Of a stretch of 64,000 nt of DNA, positions 22,674-34,400 are shown piece after piece (the stretch's first letter is position 1; each line of letters opens with the position of its first letter). The notes beneath the pieces were generated by a model. The model was given only the letters and a program-made list of their open reading frames with translations, did not search any database and was not told the DNA's origin. Source of the stretch: Buxus sempervirens (Eukaryota > Streptophyta > Magnoliopsida > Buxales > Buxaceae); contig OX387182.1 in the NCBI GenBank assembly GCA_947561395.2, forward strand, positions 8,232,595-8,296,594, read 5' to 3'. The translations under genes were made by a program, and so were the position numbers.

Positions 22674-22777
22674 GGTTACCTCCCATGCGCTCTTGCTGTG
22701 GCAAGGTGGAAAGAAGACATGAATACTTTGTAAGAAGACAAATTAAAAAAAAATGTAATCCAACAAAGTGGTTAGTT

Positions 22778-22781
<4 letters not shown>

Positions 22782-22823
<42 letters not shown>
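22782..22823. repeat. (TA)n microsatellite
   Basis: An uninterrupted TA run about 100 bp past the stop codon of the kinase pseudogene. No insertion is present in it, unlike the TA run at 55078-58111. Confidence 0.9.
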
Positions 22824-22825
<2 letters not shown>

Positions 22826-22901
22826 ACAAGTTAGCCAATTAGATTCATTGTGACATTCAATATATATGTCTTTGATGCATAGAGTCACATACATATAAGG
22901 T

Positions 22902-23313
22902 TGCTAATCATGCCGGCCTAGCAAGGTACGAGCACGTTTAGCCCATGCCTGACAGGCCGGGTGTGACATGGCCCACTTGGGAGACTGGCTGTGCCATGCC
23001 TAGCCCGTATATCAATATCCTTGGCACGCAGGCTAATAGGTCACATAAAATTTATTAAAAATTTTGGAAAAATAGAAAAAAAGGAAAGAAAAAACACATA
23101 AAATTCTAAAAAATATATTTATTATTCACACATATTTTTTACACTTATTGGGATACACTTTTCTCCAAAATTGTAAAAAATAAAGATAAAAAACCCCAAA
23201 AGATGAAAAAAGACTCCTTTTTTTTAATGCAAGTGGCCCAATAATAGTGTCTGTGCCGTGCCAGCCATTGGCCATGCTATGCCTGTGTCGGCCCGACCCG
23301 ATTAGAATCGCTA
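22902..23313. mobile_element. Possible MITE with GC-rich imperfect inverted ends
   Basis: The left end CTAATCATGCCGGCC and the reverse complement of the right end (CTAATCGGGTCGGGCC) are similar. The outer parts are rich in GCCGGGC, GTGCCATGCC and GGCCCA words, while the middle is AT-rich. This is about 410 bp with no coding capacity. No target duplication was confirmed. Confidence 0.35.
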
Positions 23314-23399
23314 CGTCCATACATGGTGTATAAAAACACCAATGCATCATCAAGAAAATGAAAATAAATGCTATTAAAAAATCCAATATTTTACAATGA

Positions 23400-23530
23400 C
23401 AAACAAGCACGCACGTGCGTCATGCACACACGTATACATGCACGTTGCACATGCACTAACGCACGTTTTAGAAAGGCATATGGGCACATGCACACATAGC
23501 CATGACCCCATGTGCATGCATACACATGTA
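23400..23530. other. Alternating purine-pyrimidine tract
   Basis: A run rich in CACGCACGTGCG, CATGCACACACG and TACATGCACG alternation, which can favour left-handed DNA. The 69-residue frame across it is rich in Cys and Val by composition and is not a supported gene. Confidence 0.4.
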
Positions 23531-23772
23531 TATTTATTATAGAGCATTTAAAACCAAAGGAGAAAAAGAAAAAAATTTGGTTGAAATAATTGAATTGCAT
23601 AAATACATATTTTTCTTATCTCCTAATAATTGTGTAGAGAATTTCTAAACGAATTATCTAGATCGTATCAAGGTCAACTTTCCAGCTCAACTTACTATTA
23701 TTGTTATTTTTTTTCATATATAGTGTTTAATGTGGAGAAACTCTCGAAAAAGTTTGAGGTTTGCCTTTTTTT

Positions 23773-24244
23773 TGGAAAAATTAATTTTTAGTGGTGTTTT
23801 ATCAAAATATTTAAGATTTAGTCAGAAAAGTTTTGAATTTTAACTTCTAATGCACCGTTATGAAAATAATTAATTTTTAATGTCCTTTAACTATTACAAG
23901 TCAACTATTTCAAAAATGTTCTTACATCACTCATCCAAATGGCTTGTACAGGTCACTCATTCAAGGTACAAGTCTTTTTATTGACTTGTACAAGCTAATT
24001 TATTAACTTATACAAGTCATTTTATTGCTTGTACAATTCTAAAATGACTTGTACAAGTCAATTTATTGCTTATACAAGACCCAGAAGTAAGTTGTATAAA
24101 AGTATTTTTGGAAGAGTTTATTCGTATCAGTGAAATGGTACTAAAAACTAATTATTTTGATAAAGGTGTAATAAAAGTCAAAACTCAAAAATTTGCTTAC
24201 TAAATCTTAAATATTTTGATAAAGCACCACTAAAAATTAATTTG
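23773..24244. mobile_element. Fold-back MITE with arms of about 113 bp
   Basis: The arm 23773-23886 (AAAAATTAATTTTTAGTGGT...) is the imperfect reverse complement of 24130-24244 (...ACCACTAAAAATTAATTTG). The centre, 23940-24100, repeats the palindrome ACTTGTACAAGT and close variants about six times. It has no coding capacity. Superfamily and target duplication could not be determined. Confidence 0.65.
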
Positions 24245-24384
24245 CTTTTTTTTTTATTTTATAAAATAACTTGGAGGCATGGGTGGGTGGTTGAATATTA
24301 GGTTGCTTACTAAGTGAAAATGAAGAGATTGTTATTAAAAGAACATAAAAGATAAAGTTGTTTGTTGGTGTTATAGCTCCTATT

Positions 24385-24528
24385 GCTACAACAATAGCAA
24401 CATGGTAATTAAACTTATGTGGCCAAAGAACCTATGCAAGATGGGTACACATACAGCTACAACAATAGCAACATGGTGATTAAACTTATGTGGCCAAAGA
24501 ACCTATGCAAGATGGGTACACATACAGG
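24385..24528. repeat. 72-bp direct tandem repeat, two copies
   Basis: Copies 24385-24456 and 24457-24528 begin GCTACAACAATAGCAACATG and differ at one position (GTAATT against GTGATT). The near identity indicates a recent local duplication. It lies just upstream of the Harbinger remnant. Confidence 0.9.
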
Positions 24529-24589
24529 TGTAGGATGTTAAAACGCTTATATGGTGGAAAAAAACGATAAATGCATTAAAAAATTATGC

Positions 24590-25760
24590 CTTACAAATTA
24601 AGAAATACTTTTTAAAATTATGTTACAATTTATGAGATAGAGAAGGACTAATTGATAGAAAAGATGTAACTATCAAAGAAATTGTGGTGATATTTGTGCA
24701 CATTATTATTTATTGGTTATAATTTGAAAAATCAAGTGGTTCAATTATATTGCATCCGTTATGGGGAGACAGTGAATGGATAGTTCCATGAGGTCCTAAT
24801 TAAGATTAGTACTCACGCTAACCAAAGATTTTATAAAATCATATGAAAATATTGATTCTAAACCAAATGATGAGAAATGGAAGTAGTTTAAGGTGTGGCC
24901 AAACCCGTTACTATTTTTCATTATTAAGAACATAGTTAAATGGCAAAATCCTAATATTTCAGTATATAATTCATTTATAAGAATTTGTCTTGGGGCTCTT
25001 GATGGCATGTTTGTTCCAGTTACTCTTATTCTTGTAGGCCAAGGACGATATCAAAATCAAAATCAAAATATTGCCACAAATGTCTTGAGAGTTTGCGGTT
25101 AAGAGAGGCAATTTGTTTGTGTTGCCTAAATAGGTAGGATCTGCTTCAGATTCAAAGGTGTTATGATCATCACTTACAAGATCTACACCTTTTATTTCCT
25201 CTACAAGTATGACTTTTATTGATCAGTCAGTAAACATGTTAAAATATTAGCAACGATAATTAATATGAAAAACCTTTATTGTAGATAAGGACTATCTTGT
25301 AGATGAAAGATACACAAATTGTCTTGGAATTATTTAAAATATTATCAATGATAATTAATATGATAAACAAGAGTCCACGTAATTATAAGGAATTATTTAA
25401 TCTTCATCATTCTTTAGCAAGAAATGTCCTTGAAAGGACATTTAAATCATTGAAGAAGCATTGAGCTATATTATAGATTGTGTCTTTTTTCATTATGAAA
25501 GCTAGCAAGAACTGTCGTTGAAAGGAAATCTGGATTACTGGAGAAGCATTGAGCTATATTATAGATTGCATCTTTTTTCAATATGAAAGCACAAGTTAGG
25601 GTTGTGAATGATTGTTGTGTCTTACATAAATCTTTAAGAGAGTAACAACTTGATGATCTTTTGTTGCATTAAGTGATTGAATAGATGCTGAAGAATCTAA
25701 ACCAATCCCTGAGCCAGGGAGAGTTTGATGTAATTGGGAGTATCCATGCTACTAATGGAT
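24590..25760 (+). pseudogene. PIF/Harbinger transposase, decayed
   Basis: Broken frames still show family signatures in order. KNQVVQLYCIRYGETV lies near 24730-24780. CLGALDGMFVPVT...GRYQNQ...NIATNVLRVCG at 24985-25100 is the DDE nuclease block with its first Asp. RNVLERTFKSLKKH near 25418-25462 and CCVLHKSLRE near 25608-25640 complete the set. Many stops and frameshifts and an internal tandem duplication near 25415-25600 make it inactive. Its 3' part is duplicated at 54852-55077. Confidence 0.75.
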
Positions 25761-25787
25761 GACACTGTTTTGTGATAATTTAGCCTG

Positions 25788-25801
25788 AAATATATATATT
25801 T
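25788..25801. other. Short TA run: paralogous empty site of the pararetrovirus insertion
   Basis: GCCTGAAATATATATATTTGGCCTG here corresponds to GCCTGAATTATATATA...ATATATTTGGCCTG at 55070-58130, where about 3 kb of pararetroviral DNA separates the two halves. The site therefore shows the pre-insertion state. Confidence 0.8.
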
Positions 25802-26150
25802 GGCCTGTAATTAGGTCAAGCTTAACAAAATAAACTAGAATATGCTTTTCCTTATCGATTTTCTTAGCTCATAAACATATGAAGAACACTTCTTATTTAT
25901 ACACTTGTTATTTGCCTTTTCTTTTGAATATAGATGTAAAATAAATGAGCTTTGAAATTGATTTGATACTTTTGAATATCTTTATAGAGTTTTTATTGTT
26001 GAATTAATTATTTGTTTGCAAATGAAAATATTTTTAATCATTTAGTGTTATTATCAATGTACGAATACTTAAGTAGGTAGATAGAAGATTGCAACACTCA
26101 ATTCCAAAAAAGGAGATGACACAAAGATATAAAAGAGATACCTTGTATGG

Positions 26151-26155
26151 ACAAC
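26151..26155 (+). repeat. Target-site duplication ACAAC, left
   Basis: ACAAC directly before the 5' LTR equals ACAAC at 48583-48587 directly after the 3' LTR, the 5-bp duplication expected for integrase-mediated insertion. Confidence 0.92.
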
Positions 26156-26245
26156 TGTAGACACCCCAAATTGCACAAACAATCATCAAAAATCATTATC
26201 TCCTGGAAAGCCAGCACAGAATTTGAAGAAAATGAACTTTTACCT

Positions 26246-26387
26246 GTATCCGGATACTCAATCCGGATACAAGTACTCCTTCATGTATCCGGATACTCAT
26301 ACCGGATACATGTGAGCCTTAGCGTATCCGGTATCATGTACCGGATACCTTAAGGCACTTTGTTATCCGGTCTGATGTACCGGATAC
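26246..26387 (+). promoter_or_regulatory. Four GTATCCGG-N9-CCGGATAC palindromes in U3 (5' LTR)
   Basis: Units at 26246-26270, 26285-26309, 26324-26348 and 26363-26387 are spaced regularly about every 39 bp, each 25 bp with a 9-bp spacer. Identical geometry occurs at the promoters of both antisense genes and in the leader. The inferred role is binding of a dimeric regulator or a methylation target, since each unit contains two CCGG. Confidence 0.75.
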
Positions 26388-26543
26388 CTTAAGTTTGCTC
26401 AAAATTAGGGTTTTCCGAGAGCTTTTCACTTTTACCATCATGTCCCTCATTAAATGAGGGGAAATCGCGGAAATAACCTTAGGGTTTAGGTTGGAGGGGT
26501 TCTAGACATTAATTTGTGTCTGCCAATGACCTTAGCCCTTGCC

Positions 26544-26551
26544 TATAAATA
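26544..26551 (+). promoter_or_regulatory. TATA box of the 5' LTR
   Basis: TATAAATA in the context TTGCCTATAAATAGGAGCC, conserved in all four Ogre-type LTRs of the window. Transcription should start about 30 bp downstream. Confidence 0.8.
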
Positions 26552-26658
26552 GGAGCCTCCTCCTTGAGCAAATGGCACACAACTCTTGTTTTGAATTCTC
26601 GCAAAGAAGAACTCCAAGAGAAGAAGGAAACCGCTGTGGAATCGCCTCCAGCACTCAG

Positions 26659-26660
26659 GT
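26659..26660 (+). other. Conserved splice donor in R/U5
   Basis: CACTCAG/GTAAGCC matches the donor consensus and recurs at 10184, 46812 and, on the minus strand, near 63597. A matching acceptor TTATTTGCAG ends at 31519, before the gag ATG. Splicing would remove the primer-binding site and the minisatellite leader. Confidence 0.5.
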
Positions 26661-28432
26661 AAGCCTCAACTTTTCTTTTTATTTTCTGTCTTTACATTCC
26701 TAGATCTAGATCTCTTCTTCTACCTTTCTGTAGTATAAAGCCTTGTTTGTATGTGTGGAAATCCTTCCCCGGCTCAAAGTATCTCAAGACTCCCCTAGCC
26801 GTAAAACGTGAAGGCGGATCTAGGAGAAACGAGACTGGGGATTGACCCTAGTGCTAGAACCTATGTAGCATAAGGCCTTTTTGATTGATTGTAAACCGTT
26901 CCATATTCAAAGTACCCTTGATTATCTTAAAGAGAACAGAGGGAAACGATAATGGAACGGAACCCTAGGCTATGCTAGAACCTATATTATTGAATCTATA
27001 TGCATGTGTATGGATCTTGCTAGGTTTTTTTCACTTTTGCACACATATCACTATTTTGGCGGGATAGGCTCATATTTGGGGTTTATTGCATTTATTGTGA
27101 TAAATCTCAAATAAATGGCCTCAATCAATTCTGGAATGCCTTTCGGATGATTTTGAAGTATTTGTGTTCATCTTACACGAATTTCATTTTTTATCAATTT
27201 TCGGATTTGGTTTTTACTCAAAAGTGGCTTAGCTTGACAGCACCTGTACCCCTACTTCGGACGTCCGTAACTTCATCGTCCGGATGAATTTTGGGGTGAT
27301 TCCAGAACCATGGGAAAGGTGAGGCTGTCTAGTTTATGTCCACCAAATTTCATGATTTTCTATCTAGCAGATTTTTGACACCTTTCTGTCGAAGTTGAGT
27401 GGACAGTTCAGGTCCAAGTACAGAACTTGTCACTTTGACGGACCGCCATGTGTTCGTTTTAAGTCCGATTCGAGTGATTTTTATTTCTGAGTACTCCTTT
27501 ATGAGTCTATTTTCAAATCCAGTTGGTTTCATAATTTTTGAACTCCATTTGAATTATTGGTAGCCGATTTACTCAGAACTGCTCATTTGCATTTTTCTGG
27601 GTAAATCTGTGATCTTCGGGGCCTGTTCGGGAGACCACCCAAGGCACGTCCGAAGGGATTTTTGTATGAGGCTAGTTTCTATGGAAATATGGCCATACAG
27701 ACTTCAATCACACTAAATTTCACGGATTTCTATGTAGTGGATTTTTCTAGACAATTTTCCAAAGTTGCCCACTTACCACTTTTAAAAATCCCCAACAGCA
27801 ACTTCAAAGGAGCATAACTCCTAGATTTTTCATCGGAATGAAGTGAAATTTTGCATGAGACTCTTGTTTACCCTAATCTTTCAAATGGATTTGGTTTGGG
27901 TCAATTTAGAATCGGATTTGAATGATTTCAAGGCAAATGGTATACTTTTTACCAAATTTTCCGAATTTGATTTAACTTGGTTTTGAGCAATTTGTGCTTT
28001 GATTTCCATCTTTTGAGATATTCCAGAAATGATATTGACATAAGAGAGGATCTAAAATCTATTTAGATCTTCATGTGAAAATATCATACATTAATCCTTT
28101 TTCAAGGTTTTCTATGATTTTTAGCAAGCTTTCTTACTTTATTTTTTGCATGAACATACACTTGGCAACCACTTCATGTGGATGAATGGGGGTGCCTAAC
28201 ACCTTCCCCCGTTCATAATCTAATCCCCTTACCCATCTCTGGATTTGATTTTCAAGTAGGATTATTTTTATCCTAGAATGTTTCTTTTGGCTATTTTTGC
28301 ATACTTTTGAATCTTTGGTGTCCATTCTCACCCCAAAATCATGAATGGTGGCAACTCTCCCAATTTTTGCGTTGAGCCCGTGTGTTGACGGAGGGACGAT
28401 CACTCCGGTGATTTTTTCCCATGTCTCACAAC

Positions 28433-28450
28433 TGGCGACTCTGCTGGGGA
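28433..28450 (+). other. Primer-binding site, tRNA-Arg type
   Basis: TGGCGACTCTGCTGGGGA lies 2 bp after the 5' LTR. It fits the CCA-tailed 3' end of a plant tRNA-Arg with one mismatch to the sequence I recall (GACTCCGCTGGGG type), as reported for Ogre elements. It is absent after the other LTRs, which confirms that they are 3' LTRs. Confidence 0.8.
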
Positions 28451-30260
28451 CTTGTGGATTTAAGCCATTTTGTGTATATTCATGCTTTTTCATCACTTTT
28501 GAATGCTTGCTATTTTGTTTGTTTTATTTGTGCATATTCTTGTATTTCAAATCAGATTGGGATGCTTTTGAATTTTATATGAATCAAGTCATGTATGTTT
28601 TACTTGATGTTGCCTAAAGGTTGATTTAGGAAAAGCCTATCTTGAAGCATGATTTGGTTATATTTTTGACAACATGCTCTAATTTGGATTTTGAATACCA
28701 TGGTTTGAACATGAGAATTAGAAACATGAAATCTAGGAGTTCAGAATTTTTGGGGTATTCAAACATGATTCCTATAAAGCATGCTTTTTTGTGCTTAAAA
28801 ATTTTTGTTATGCCATGCCTTTGATTTGGGGTATAGGGGGATTCAATTTAAGCATGAAAACCAAGAGCATGAGAAATCTGAAAATTTTAGTGCATATTTC
28901 TGGAGATTTCAAGCATATTTTACCTCATTGAAACACTTTGGTATCATGTCAAGTAGTGCTAAAATTTTAGGCTCCAATTTGGGATAGAAATGGTACACTT
29001 TGAGCATGAAATCTGGGATTTTAGGGAATGCTTTTGAGTTTCAAGCATGCTTACATGATTTAATGGTTGTTTGTACAAATGACATGTTTTGTATAACACT
29101 TTTTGGACATGTAATATTTTTGTGCATATTTGGTTGCTTTGGCTCTTGCTTGCTTGTAGTTAGCTTCATTATTTTTGTCATATGTACCTTGGCTTGAAAT
29201 TGAATGCATGGCTACGAAAAAGAGTGGCAAGGGGCTGGGACGTTGTGAATGTTACCACAATTTAAAATTGCACTTGAGCACTTGAAACAATTTGCACAGC
29301 CTACCCTTTACCTATTAGGAAGTTGAACCATGAATGTGTGTAGCTTGGCGCACCGAGGTCGTGACTTCGGAAAGCGAAAGTGAAAACATTTACCTTAGAA
29401 TTTGGGTCAATGATGTGATGACAATGGGATCTGTGATTCGATTCCGGGCATCACTAGACTTGAGTTCTAAGTTGCCAATTAAGCCAAAACCCAAAAACCA
29501 TACGCTTGAAGGTGGAGAAACACGTTTTTGGCTAAAAGCACACAATTGCGTTTGGGGAATTGGGTGTAAATGTGGGAAGGCCGTTTGCATGTTTTACAGG
29601 CCAAGGTATAATGTGAATACCATATTGAATGAAGGTAATACAAGGTGGCAAGGTAAAGCCATGTCCTTTTCTTAAATTTGCGGAATTTTGCAAGTGTGAT
29701 GTCCAAGCCCGATTTGGGGCAAGTTTTGAAGGTCAAATTAAGGTGAACATCAATCGGGAATGAAAAGAATCAAATCTGGTGAAAAAAATGAGTCAAAAAG
29801 GGCCATTTCGGCAATAACCGGCAACTCAGGCCGGTTAATAACAACCCTGCTCATATCCGGTATATATTTCCGGATAAAAAGGCATATGCGTGAATCCGGT
29901 TATGGTAACCGGATACAATAAGGCATATTATTATCCGGAATGTTATACCGGATACGTTCAAAAATGCAAAAATTGGCTTTTCAGCCCAAATTTTCAAAAT
30001 AAAATGCCTAAAACACTGTGGATAATCCTTAGGCACCCCGAAAAGAACATAAGAACTGTTCCCAAAAATACAAAAACAAAGAAAAAAAAACAAAAAAGAA
30101 TAAAATAAAATATTCTTTCAGGATTTAACCTAAGTTTGAAAATCAAAGAGGAAACCAAGGTGTCATATTTTTTGACACCAACTCAACTCAAACATGTGTC
30201 AATCAAACTCTGGAACTTGAAAACTGAGAAAATTCAGCAAATTTGAAGAAGAAAAAAAAA
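28451..30260 (+). other. Leader of element 2, non-coding part
   Basis: AT-rich, with no reading frame that I would call a gene. Ogre elements of other plants carry an extra ORF before gag; none is seen here. Bases 28640-29060 repeat loosely the words AAGCATGA, GAACATGAGAA and GAAATCT. A palindrome cluster lies at 29815-29955. Confidence 0.6.
29815..29955. promoter_or_regulatory. Palindrome cluster in the leader
   Basis: Three units of the (G/A)TATCCGG-N9-CCGGATA type lie at 29853-29877, 29892-29916 and 29931-29955. A variant with TAACCGG/CCGGTTA arms lies at 29815-29837. All four have a 9-bp spacer. No TATA box stands beside this cluster, so its promoter role is doubtful; it may be the trace of a lost promoter. 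Confidence 0.6.
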
Positions 30261-31345
30261 CCTTGGTTGGTTATTTTTATCAATCAAATCAAAATAAAAA
30301 AGATCAAAAAAATTGGGACCCTTGGAAGCCCTAGAATATTCCATGAAAACCTTGGTTGGTTATTTTTATCAATCAAATCAAAAAAGATCAAAAAAATTGG
30401 GACCCTTGGAAGCCCTAGAATATTCCATGAAAACCTTGGTTGGTTATTTTTATCAATCAAATCAAAATAAAAAAGATCAAAAAAATTGGGACCCTTGGAA
30501 GCCCTAGAATATTCCATGAAAACCTTGGTTGGTTATTTTTATCAATCAAATCAAAATAAAAAAGATCAAAAAAATTGGGACCCTTGGAAGCCCTAGAATA
30601 TTCCATGAAAACCTTGGTTGGTTATTTTTATCAATCAAATCAAAATAAAAAAGATCAAAAAAATTGGGACCCTTGGAAGCCCTAGAATATTCCATGAAAA
30701 CCTTGGTTGGTTATTTTTATCAATCAAATCAAAACATTTGTGGGATACTTGGATAGAGTAGTCCAAGACACCTTTGGTTGGTTATTTTATCAATCAAATC
30801 AAAACATTTGTGGGATACTTGGATAGAGTAGTCCAAGACACTTTTGGTTGATTATTTTTATCAATCAAATCAAAACATTTGTGGGATACTTGGATAGAGT
30901 AGTCCAAGACACCTTTGGTTGGTTATTTTTATCAATCAAATCAAAACATTTGTGGGATACTTGGATAAAATATTCCAAGACACCTTTGGTTGGTTATTTT
31001 TATCAATCAAATCAAAACATTTGTGGGATACTTGGATAGAGTAGTCCAAGACACCTTTGGTTGGTTATTTTTATCAATCAAATCAAAACATTTGTGGGAT
31101 ACTTGGATAGAGTAGTCCAAGACACCTTTGGTTGGTTATTTTTATCAATCAAATCAAAACATTTGTGGGATACTTGGAAGCCCTAGAATTTTCCAAGACA
31201 CCTTGGTTGGTTATTTTTATCAATCAAATAAAAAAAAATTAGGACCCTTGGAAGCCCTAGAATATTCCATAAAAACCTTGGTTGGTTATTTTTATCAATC
31301 AAATAAAAAATTTATGGGACCCTTGGAAGCCCTAGAATATTCCAA
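30261..31345 (+). repeat. Minisatellite in the leader, about 14 units of two types
   Basis: Every unit starts CCTTGGTTGG or CCTTTGGTTGG followed by TTATTTTTATCAATCAAAT. Five units of 84-89 bp (starts 30261, 30350, 30434, 30523, 30612) contain AAATTGGGACCCTTGGAAGC. About seven units of 70-71 bp (30701 to 31125) contain AACATTTGTGGGATACTTGG. The last units (31125, 31201, 31276) are hybrids. Open frames across it are artefacts of the repeat. Confidence 0.93.
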
Positions 31346-31461
31346 CACAAAATCAAAATAAAAAAAAAAAAAACAAACAAAAAAACAAAAAATCAAAAAA
31401 ATCTGGATTGGTGTTCACCTAACCTACTGGTTTACATATATAGGGGTGTGACTCAAGTTAA

Positions 31462-34400
31462 ATGGAAGCTAACATGTTTTATTCATTTTTTACTCAGGTA
31501 CATTTACACTTATTTGCAGTCATAGCTCCCGTGACCAGATCCAAAGCAAGAGCCATGAATACTGAAGAGAACCAAGCCCAAGCTACCATCCCCGCTCAGG
31601 ACTTTACTCAGCTGCAGGAGCAAGTGGCCGGTCTGGCCAAAATGCTGGGAGACTTACTGGCGGCTCAGGCCCAGCAGGCCCAAGCCCCGAACCAGGCATC
31701 TACTTCCCATCAGGCACCACCACCTCAGGCCTACATTCCGCCTCCGGTTCAGCCCATGCCTGAGCCCATTTCTGAACCAGTCCCTGAACCCATTCTGATC
31801 AGGGAAAATATGGCGGAGTCAGAGAAAGAGCTGGAGAAAGAAAAGGCCCGAGATGAGATGGAAAAGAAGATGCTGCTGAGGATAGAGAGGATTCAGGCAG
31901 AGCTGAAAGAGGTGAAGGGGGGAGGCAGCCATGCAGGCACCACCTTCGAAGACCTGTGCATGTACCCGGACGTCTGTCTACCGGCTAAGTTCAGGTGCCC
32001 GGATTTTGACAAGTTTGATGGCACGGGCTGCCCATTAAGCCATCTGAAACTATACTGCGGGGCCCTGTGCCAGTTTGGCCGGGACGATGGAATACTGATC
32101 CAGCTCTTCCAGAGGAGTCTAACCGGGTCAGCCCTTCGGTGGTTCGCTACAGTGGACCATGGAAGGATTAGGAGGTGGAAGGACCTAGCAGACGCTTTCT
32201 TGGACCAATACAAGTTCAACTCTGAGATCGTGCCGGACCGGTACGACATGATGAGGATGACCAAGGGCAAAGATGAGCCGGTACGGCAGTACGCCAAGAG
32301 ATGGAGAGAGGCCGCCTCCCAGGTCAGGCCACCTATGCAAGAGCCGGAGATGATCTCCACATTTATGGGCACACTGGGGCAGCCCTTCTACAACCATCTG
32401 GTGGGTCAGATCACCACCAACTTTGCAGCCCTGGTGCAGGTGGCTGACCGGATTGAAGAAGGGGTCAGGTCAGGACGGCTGATAGACTACTCTACTCTGA
32501 CTGGGCAGTCTGATTCCTCTGCCTCCATGGCCCAGAAGAAAGGGGCCGGATTTAAAAAGACGGGGGCCCGAAAAGAAGGAGAGGTGAACCTGGTCCAGGC
32601 TCCTCCAGCCAAGAAGCCACTGCACGTGAACATCTCGGCACCCCAACAGGCCCAGCAGGCCCAGCAGTCGTACCAGACCCCGCTGAATGTCAACTTCCCT
32701 CCCTCTGTGCCAGCTAACACAAGGAGGACTTTTTCTAAGGAGGAGCGGGATGCCTGGTTCACAGCAAGAAAGAACCGGGTTTTCACCCCTCTACCCATAT
32801 CTCTGTCCCAACTACTGCCAACCCTGCTAAAGGGTGAATACTTGACTCTGAAAGAGCCCAACCCGAATGCCACCAGGGGAAGAAATTTTGACACATCAGT
32901 CACCTGCGATTTCCACATGGGTTCACCAGGGCACTCTACAGATAACTGCTGGGTACTGAAGCATGCGGTCCAGGACCTGTTGGACCAGAAGGCTTTGGTC
33001 TTTAACACTGCTGCACCCGCCCCGTCCGGGAATGATATTGGGCAGAATCCTCTGCCTTACCACAATGGGGCAGGCCCATCCAACTCCATCACTGCCATAT
33101 CCACCACCAGAAGGGCCTTTGACCCATCACAGCTTATAGCACCAGTAGGGACCACTGTCCAGGTCCGTTTCTTCCAAGAAGAGGAAAAAGAGGAGATCAA
33201 CATGGTCTCCCAAAAAAATAATCTTGCTGCTGAGGACATAAGCTCCTCCTTAAACCGGGTCTCTTCTCTGATGGCCCAGATAAATACTGCAAGGCCTCCA
33301 TTGGTCTTCAATTGCAGTCCACCCACTTATTCCCCATCCAAGCCGTCTAAGGCTCCATTGGTCATCAATCTTGACCCCACCACTGCTTCCATCACTTCTT
33401 CTGTCCCCACCAAATCCAAACTTCAACCCTTGGTTGTAAATGTGCAGCCAGCCCAGACTATCCCTAAACCGGCCCATACATCCCGGTCCAAACTCCAGCC
33501 ACTAGTGGTTGACATCCCTAAATTAGCCTATTCAGAGGCCGCTGTACCATGGAACTACAGCGAGGGAATCACGGCTACGGTTCCAATGGTCAAGGACCAG
33601 AACCAGGAGGAGGTGAACCTCATGACGAGGTCGGGGAGATGTGCAGGGGGTGAAGAGAAAGAAAAAGAGACAGAAGTGGAGAAAGAAAAAAAAGAAAATG
33701 AAGAAAAAAGAAAACAGAAAGGAAAAAATAAAGTAGGAGAAGACACCCCCCAGGGTGCAGAAAATGAGGCAGCCGACCTCATAAAAATAATAAAAAAGAG
33801 TGAATTCAATCTTGTGGATCAGCTAAACAAGGTCCCGGCCCAGATTTCAATACTGGGCCTTTTGCTGAATTCTGAAAAGCATAGGGATGCATTGTTAAGG
33901 GTGCTACAGAGTGCACACGTATCCCAGACCATTGATCCAGACCAGCTTGGTAAAATGGTTGGTCAAATCTTGTCACATAATGTGATAAGTTTCTCAGAGG
34001 GTGAGATCAGCCCAGGTGGGTGTTATCATGTGGACCCTTTGCACATCACTGTGCTTTGTAAAGGCTGCATGGTTGCACGGGTTTTAATTGACAACGGGTC
34101 AGCGTTAAACGTTTGCCCGTTAATCACTTTTACCAAGCTGGGTCTGGACCAGTCAAGGATCAAGCAAAATGGGCGGATAGTAAGGGCTTTTGATAGCTCC
34201 AAGACCCACTCCCTAGGGGAGATTGAACTGCCGGTCACAATTGGGCCGAATATCTTTAACATCACATTTGAGGTGATGGATATACCCGCAGCCTTCAATC
34301 TGCTCCTAGGAAGGCCGTGGATACATTCGGCTAGGGCAATACCATCCACGCTCCACCAGAGGGTGAAATACATAAGAGGGCAAAGGGTGATAACAGTCCT

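Larger units (their letters stand above)
26156..28430 (+). repeat. 5' LTR of element 2
   Basis: It runs from TGTAGACACC to ATGTCTCACA. U3 has four interrupted palindromes; the TATA box is at 26544-26551, and a splice donor CAG/GTAAGC follows at 26659. It differs from the 3' LTR by CTTC against C near 26279, CC against CT near 26632, A against T near 26986, G against A near 28037, and A against G near 28353. Confidence 0.95.

Noticed and set aside
28134-28496. Minus-strand frames of about 90-120 residues near LTR ends (also at 11659 and 48286)
   Set aside because: They recur only because the LTR recurs; no domain and no independent constraint visible.
29334-29675. 113-residue plus-strand frame in the leader as the extra Ogre ORF1
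   Set aside because: Short, no recognisable domain, no support from a second copy; compositional chance cannot be excluded.
30243-31361. Several open frames of 60-77 residues with LVGYFYQSN-type repeats
   Set aside because: They follow the minisatellite unit and occur in several frames and on both strands; no start context or independent evidence for a protein.
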